A DNA stretch of 64,000 nt, taken from Apostichopus japonicus. Its lineage: Eukaryota > Echinodermata > Holothuroidea > Aspidochirotida > Stichopodidae. The notes under the pieces were generated by a model. It had not been told where the DNA came from. It saw nothing but the letters and a program-made list of their open reading frames with translations, and ran no database searches. A program made the position numbers and the translations under genes. The stretch spans positions 11,758,001 to 11,822,000 of the forward strand of contig NC_092582.1 in NCBI RefSeq assembly GCF_037975245.1, given 5' to 3'. Shown one piece after another: positions 61,321 through 64,000 of the stretch. Every line of letters begins with the position of its first letter. The first letter of the stretch is position 1.

Positions 61321-61675
61321 AACAAATTTATTATGTTGCAAAATAATCAAGAGTAATGTCATTGACAAGGAATGAAACAACCTAACATACGTGTGGGGTC
61401 AAATTGGTTGCTAAGGAACCTAGCCAATCGGCAGATGAGGAGAATGTTTAGAAAGATCCAAAGTCAAGGGGTCTCCGTGAACACTTTCACGTAAATCATA
61501 ACAACTTACTTTCTGGTTGTGCCTTCAAAGGATAGTAGGGGCACCCGGGCATCCCCCCCCCCACCACCCATCAGGCTCCAGTCAGATACCATTGAAGTGT
61601 ACGTAACCCTGCCTCCGCAACCATTTTGATCTAAAAAAAAAAGTTATATCAGAACGCGCAACAAAATAAACTTAC

Positions 61676-61763
61676 CAACTTGAAAGCATTCGAGAGCGTT
61701 TACTTCATTTGTATAAAGCAATAATATTGCAACTCCAAGAAAAGCAATGCTTCTAGCCGCCAT
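61676..61763 (-). CDS. Orphan PSP94-like first exon (signal peptide)
   Basis: ATG at 61763, 29 codons, then G|GTAAGT. It encodes a hydrophobic signal peptide ending near EVNA, followed by LECFQV, so the first cysteine comes straight after cleavage, as in PSP94L-E (ENCFTN). The donor is phase 1, as in all five genes, so it could splice in frame to exon 2 of PSP94L-E at 57926. I find no exon 2 or 3 between here and the E first exon; that gap holds LINE copy 3 and an R1 copy. It is either an alternative first exon and promoter for PSP94L-E or the remnant of a sixth gene. An independent secreted protein with other exons is also possible. Confidence 0.55.
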
Positions 61764-64000
61764 CTTGATGTATCACGTAATTTATTCGTCAAGACCGTAT
61801 GAACAGCGATACCGTTGGCAAAGAAACTCGACAAGATCAGGAAAGAAGTGTACCTACAACTTAACAAGCACCTGTACTTCATGCACGTAAGAACATATCT
61901 GCACTTTCTCCTTTGTTTTAATATTTGAAGATGGATTTTTATTGAATGATATACACACCAGTACATATCTTGTAATGATATCAGTGTTATTTCATATCAG
62001 GCTACCAGCAATTCTCTTCTCGTATCTTATGTCAGTTCCTTCTATCTTATAAAAAAAACCCAGTGTCTCGTGAAAGGGTGTGACTGTTTTAATGTGTAAA
62101 CAAAGCAAGTGATGTGGGAAAAATGCCAATCATTTCTCCTTTTCACATGCATAGAACATGCCTATAATTAAGAACTTTGATTGGTACCGCTGAATGACAC
62201 CACGAAATCCCTTGCGTTAAAAAGGTTTTATATTTGTACAGTAAGTTTGCTATATCATATCCTCACAACTTAGACACTATTTTTGTTATTGGTAATTTCA
62301 AAGGATGGCAACTGAAACTTACTAGTGTTGTCAGAAAACAGTATCCTTGTAGGCTACTTTGAATAGGTATATCAAATTAAGTCCATTTACGTCCTTACCA
62401 CTCAACCATTCCTCTTAATCAGTGTAGTCAGTACAGTGATTACCGGGTTTTCAGCGTAGGTGTCACAGCATGGTTGAGACAGTTATTTGGAGGCTAATAA
62501 CTTACAAGGGTGTATTTTACAAAAGGTTTGTTGGGATGGCCATGAGGTAGTTGAAGCCGTACAGGGGGCTCATCCAGAATAAAACTTTTGACGTAAAATT
62601 GTGTATTCTCACTCATGCATATTTAAGTTATAAATTAGATAAATACATAGGTACACACACATGGTTGTGCCAATAACTACTTCTATTGTTGTGTGTGGGG
62701 TTGGAAACCGGTGAGAGGTTTACACCCTACCCCCTCCATTCTTGCTTGAACTATTGTTATAAAGCCAGAGGTTTCAAGAATCAGATAGAGCCAAGAGGAC
62801 ATTTGTCATCGGTTCCTCTTTCTTAACCCTTCATTTTCCTTAAGTATATTACGAATGTAAGAATTCACTATTCTGTGTCCTACATTTTCACGGGCACAAT
62901 CCTAGTTTCCCGACGCCCCCCTGATTGACACAGGCCCCAGGCTGTAGCCCCCCTCCCATCAGGCATATATCAAATCTACAAAGTTAGGTCGGTTTTAACT
63001 TTCTGAAGGACAATTTATCAAACAATGGTAATTTTTAAATGAGTTAATTCGATAGTTTCTTGATAGAATTCAGTATACAAAGAAAAAGCCTTTCGTCCAA
63101 TCGTAACTACACTTTGGTTGTGAAGTTGAGTAACAGTCAGCAGGGGAGATGGAGGGGGGGGGGATATCCTTAGGTCATCATACTATCCAAAATATATCAT
63201 AAGATAACCTCAAAGAAGAGAAAATGGTTATATATAGTTTCTCTCAGTTTATTGTACAAAATAGCAACCATTATTGAAGCATGAAAAACCTGCACTGTAC
63301 AACATATTGAAATGAACTTGTTCACATATGACCAGAGGACAGCCTTACAAGGATTCACTAGGTATATGGGAACTAGGTTTATGGGAACGTGTTTTACACA
63401 ATTTACAAATAATTAACATATAATTAACTAAAGTAGACACATAATTAACCCAAATTTCATTAGTTTGCTTGTCCGTCTTTGACGGGATGACGTTAGGCAC
63501 AAAACTATTTTTTTTGTATGTTGTATACCGTCGCTATCTATAATAACACTAGAGGAATGACCCTTTAACATTTGAGGCTCCTCAATTACAGTGACTGGAC
63601 TATATAGTCTAACAAGGTCTTTGACGGGATGACATTAGGCACAAAACTATTTTTTTTATATGTTGTATACCGTTGCTATCTATAATAACACTAGAGGAAT
63701 GACCCTCTAACATCTGAGGCTCCTCAGTAACAGTGGCTGGACTACATAGTCTAACAAGGTCAGTTCCTTAGATGCAACACGGCACTCAAAAGCAACAAAT
63801 AAGAGTTTTATGGTCTCAAATGACTCATTTATCATAGATCACAAATCTTAACAAGGATTAAATGGTGCTAAATGTCATTCAAATATGCTCTGTTGTTTAT
63901 ATGAAGTTACAAGAACATGTTTTGGACTAGTTATTAGAAAGAAAATAAATACATGCACACAAAAGCACAAACAGTGAATTAACCTTTAGATCTGCATTGA
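61764..64000. other. Right flank, no gene recognised
   Basis: AT-rich. A 142-bp tandem duplication is at 63477-63762. The open frame at 61700-61966 runs through the orphan exon and is not separate. No further PSP94-type exon was found. Confidence 0.55.
63477..63762. repeat. 142-bp tandem duplication
   Basis: TCTTTGACGGGATGACRTTA starts at about 63477 and again at about 63618. The units are about 95 percent alike, both including TTGTATACCGT.GCTATCTA and ATGACCCTYTAACATYTGAG, and both ending in TAGTCTAACAAGGT. A recent duplication; no coding frame. Confidence 0.9.

Noticed and set aside
1-64000. Bacterial-style systems (operons, CRISPR, phage, toxin-antitoxin)
   Set aside because: Spliced genes, LINEs, SINEs and hAT elements show a metazoan genome; the tandem repeats lack CRISPR spacing.

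Overview
The window looks like nuclear DNA of a marine deuterostome, most likely a sea cucumber (holothurian echinoderm) such as Apostichopus. It is AT-rich and intron-rich, with many microsatellites, long poly-G/poly-C runs, non-LTR retrotransposon pieces and hAT-like miniature transposons. No bacterial operons, rRNA genes or CRISPR arrays are seen. The species guess rests on a tandem set of PSP94/beta-microseminoprotein-like genes; such a cluster is, as I recall, reported from the Apostichopus japonicus genome and linked to intestine regeneration. I could not check this by search.

The main content is a head-to-tail array of five complete genes, all on the minus strand, called here PSP94L-A (4358-7123), -B (14557-18562), -C (30625-32859), -D (47020-49018) and -E (56136-59895). 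An extra signal-peptide first exon lies at 61676-61763 with no exons of its own. Every gene has the same three coding exons: signal peptide plus first cysteine; a 106-nt (103 in E) exon ending in CC; and a last exon with C-x8-C. The introns are always phase 1 then phase 2. All five products have 11 cysteines after the signal peptide, 10 of which match the vertebrate beta-microseminoprotein pattern. A to D carry a 24- to 45-residue segment between the signal peptide and the first cysteine; E lacks it. None of these multi-exon genes is visible as one open reading frame; each was assembled by reading splice sites.

One unrelated gene interrupts the array on the plus strand: a 741-residue TRIM protein (RING, two B-boxes, coiled coil, propeller-like C-terminus) with an intronless coding region at 25661-27886.

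The remaining DNA is intergenic and full of repeats. Three 5'-truncated copies of one LINE family (19963-21430, 36971-37558, 60150-60735) are all on the plus strand, antisense to the array, and share a 3' hairpin whose stem is conserved by compensatory changes. hAT-like elements with 8-bp target duplications lie at 10251-12195 (with a nested one at 11064-11619), 16637-17016, 23368-24017, 40060-40404, 42913-43288 and 51821-52027. There are two unnamed dispersed repeat families, a tRNA-derived SINE, several minisatellites and a 0.5-kb CAATA satellite inside intron 1 of PSP94L-A.

The array reads as a recently expanded family of small secreted disulfide-rich proteins, with divergence mainly in the N-terminal segment and C-terminal tail. 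TATA-like boxes sit upstream of several copies, and a perfect 16-bp palindrome abuts the TATA box of PSP94L-C.
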